Assembly (NCBI GenBank): GCA_028565635.1
Contig: JAOXYB010080610.1
Span: 6,579 to 23,108, forward strand
From: Phoronis ovalis
Taxonomy: Eukaryota > Phoronida > Phoronidae
Length of the DNA: 16,530 nucleotides
Direction: 5' to 3'
How positions within the stretch are numbered: position 1 is the stretch's first letter; every line of letters starts with the position of its first letter. The position numbers were made by a program, and so were the translations under genes. This document shows positions 14,549-16,530 of this stretch, in pieces. A model generated the notes under the pieces. The model made no database searches, had not been told where the DNA came from, and was given only the letters and a program-made list of their open reading frames with translations.

Positions 14549-15123
14549 GTAAGTATATTTAAAATTAGCCTGTTGATACTAAGTAGCATGAATATTTAAA
14601 ACATAAAGTTAAGATATCTGTAAAAATGTCATAAAATGCTAATTAAATGTCGAATTTTGCTCAAAAGTATCAGTAAACAAGGCCATGATGAGAATCATCA
14701 TAACAAGCTGTTTAAACTGAACATTTGGGCCAAAATAATTGCATATTATGACAATTAATAAATTTTAAAAAGGTAAAAAGTAATTTTCAAAACATTCTTA
14801 AATTTAAGAAATTTCATTTTACAAAATAGACACTTGATTAACAGCCTAACTTTCTGCCTTGTTAAAAAAAAAACAAGTAAGAAATGTTAATTATATGTTA
14901 ACAAATTTACATACTTCTTTTATACCTTTTACATATTTTCGTCTCAGAGATATCACACAAGGTAAATGTAATTTGACATACATTACTAAAATTATACAAT
15001 CCCCTTCATGCATTCACATAATTTAGAAAAATACAAGTACTTCCTCCAATATAAGCCAATAAGAAGAAACAAAACCTAAATTAATCCAGATATTATAAAA
15101 TTCACAATAAAAAATGAACATTT

Positions 15124-15143
15124 CCCCCCCCCCCCCCCCCCCC
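15124..15143. repeat. Poly-C tract of 20 nt
   Basis: An uninterrupted run of C, followed 27 nt later by a run of eight G (15171-15178) that could pair with it. Homopolymers of this length are prone to sequencing and replication errors. Confidence 0.9.
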
Positions 15144-15205
15144 TAGGACATCACTTCCAAATATTCAGATGGGGGGGGTTCAGCTGGACCTCCCAGACCC
15201 GTACA

Positions 15206-15330
15206 GTAGAGATACCTAATTCCAGCTCAAAAATGCATGCTGTTGGTAGAGATACCAAATGGCAAAATCTTGTCAGTAGAGATGCCATGCGGTAAAAATC
15301 TTAGCGGTACAGATACAAAATTTCTGTCAG
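15206..15330. repeat. Degenerate tandem repeat GTAGAGATACC (30-40 nt period)
   Basis: Four units start at 15206, 15246, 15276 and 15307 with GTAGAGATACC, GTAGAGATACC, GTAGAGATGCC and GTACAGATACA, each followed by an AAAAT-type block. This is probably the interior of a repetitive element that also covers the adjoining 15410-15540. Confidence 0.75.
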
Positions 15331-15424
15331 TCAAGTACTAATAATAACAATAAGGAAATGGGCAAAAAAATAGGCAAAAATAATACATATTTGGCAGTAC
15401 AGAAATTTCTCCGGAGAGGGAGGA

Positions 15425-15489
15425 GTACTTTGCAAAATGTGCTAGGGGTGTGAGGCCCCAGGTAAAAAACTATAACCCAATGGGTAAAA
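15425..15489. repeat. Degenerate dispersed repeat, copy 2
   Basis: This is the copy of the repeat at 2748-2822. Downstream, to about 15550, similar units recur (AATGGGTAAAAGC, CACCCCATGGTAAAA, CACACCCTTTGGAAAAC), suggesting a short-period array. Confidence 0.6.
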
Positions 15490-16405
15490 GCTAGTGTGCA
15501 CCCCATGGTAAAAAAAACGTGGAAATGCACACCCTTTGGAAAACACTCTTATTTATATGCCACTGGTAAAGGAACTGCTGTATAGTATCTGACATTTTGT
15601 ATTAAACTGGAAAACATCTTAAGAGTTTAATTGAAAAAGGCAATACTTTCTATTATGCATGGGACGACACATACATACAGTCACTTTGACTGAGAGTACT
15701 TCCCGGGAGGCATTTCTGCATAATTTCAAAGGCATTTTATACATCTTTCCTACAATTATAATAAAAAATGGATGCTGAAACAATTTTCATTCTTATATTC
15801 TCTAATGCTTTAAAATCTTTTATTTAAATCATTCAATACAAAACTTATCACTTTACTTTGTGAAAAAATACAACTAACCTCATTTAACAAAGTAAGGTCC
15901 CTTTCTTGACATTAATGCCAGCAGTTTAAACAATACAGTTATCCCTATTGGAAAGCAGTTCATAAACAAAGCTGAAATCACTATATCAAGATAAACACAC
16001 ATTTTGTTTTTAAAAATGTTGGGTCTTCAATTTATGCCCTCCGATTTTATGCCGACTGCATCATATTTCATCAGCAAAAAAATATTGAGTCATCGGGTTT
16101 TTTTAAAACATAACACATGATGGCATCCAGATGTACTATTGCATAGCTAACTGAAGACTGTTTATAGCAGGACACTGTTAATATAAACAAAAGATAAATA
16201 GGATAGCAAAGGCGAGGATAACAGTATTATGAACTACACATTCATGTAACTTTAATTATATTTAACTTCCTAACACTTGTGCAAACAAAAAAAGTAACTT
16301 AATCAATATATTTCTTTTCTATTACCACATACAAGTACTTATTTTGCAACTTTTAGGCGTTTGAGTTTCAGACGAGAGACACTTCAAAAGATTAATATAA
16401 ATTGA

Positions 16406-16530
16406 TATACGGTAATTCTTCTCAATTCGTACAACTCCATTATTCGTACACATCCCCTTTTTCAGATTTTATAATTTCTGAAATTCGTACACCCCCATTA
16501 ATTGAGAATTTGGTGTTTCTCTAGATTCGT
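16406..16530. repeat. ATTCGTACA repeat at the right edge
   Basis: After TATACGGTAATTCTTC there are copies of ATTCGTACA at 16425, 16442 and 16483, and a truncated one at 16525-16530, separated by pyrimidine-rich spacers (CTCCATT, CATCCCC, CCCCCATT). The TACGGTAA lead-in followed by a repeated short motif recalls the element at 562-610. It continues beyond the window. Confidence 0.6.

Larger units (their letters stand above)
14549..16530 (+). other. Incomplete HBS1L intron with repeats (right edge)
   Basis: At least 1982 nt without a recognisable HBS1L exon; I looked for the conserved start of domain III and did not find it. It contains a poly-C run, a four-unit tandem repeat, a copy of the repeat seen at 2748-2822, and an ATTCGTACA repeat at the end. 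Confidence 0.8.

Noticed and set aside
14549-16530. HBS1L domain III exon in the right-hand intron
   Set aside because: No acceptor followed by a recognisable HBS1L domain II/III peptide; the candidate AG near 16356 leads to a stop within two codons.
1-16530. tRNA, rRNA, CRISPR or retroviral/LINE coding sequence
   Set aside because: No cloverleaf, conserved rRNA block, regular spacer array or reverse transcriptase/integrase motif was seen on either strand.

Overview
The window is nuclear DNA from an animal. It is AT-rich and holds two intron-split genes with GT-AG junctions. Joining the exons gives recognisable metazoan proteins. The remainder is short non-autonomous DNA transposons and degenerate tandem repeats, which suggests an invertebrate, but nothing here fixes the phylum.

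Layout: on the minus strand, positions 674-5675 carry the 5' half of a PREB/SEC12 gene (ER guanine-nucleotide exchange factor for SAR1): four coding exons, about 210 codons, with the rest beyond the left edge. On the plus strand, positions 5991-14548 carry most of an HBS1L gene (translational GTPase for ribosome rescue). Twelve constitutive exons and one large internal exon are visible, and the end of domain II and all of domain III lie beyond the right edge. The two start codons are 315 bp apart and divergent, so the genes probably share a bidirectional promoter (5676-5990). That interval has a CTCF-like site, a YY1-like site and an upstream ORF.

The main result is the large internal exon (8559-10130, 1572 nt). 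It encodes a disordered SKI7-like segment, comparable to the special exon of the human HBS1LV3 isoform that links the cytoplasmic exosome to the SKI complex. Splice phases show that skipping it gives canonical HBS1, while including it keeps the frame and gives an HBS1-SKI7 fusion. Reading through its 3' splice donor ends at a TGA (10250-10252), followed 15 nt later by AATAAA, and gives a 713-residue SKI7-like protein. The segment has five copies of a nine-residue SLSxLAxxH-type motif and two copies of FKFxSPLR.

Intron 1 of PREB contains a nested transposon: a hAT-like element (3068-5204, perfect 8-bp target duplication) interrupted by two long-hairpin elements that share the terminus TAGTCCTG and have 9-bp target duplications (3098-3937 and 4366-5071), plus an AT-rich hairpin MITE (about 4139-4358). 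A fragment of the second hairpin element lies in intron 2 of HBS1L. Both window edges and the last HBS1L intron carry other degenerate short-period repeats.

The genes act in different pathways (ER export versus mRNA and ribosome surveillance). The sequence gives no functional link beyond the shared promoter region.
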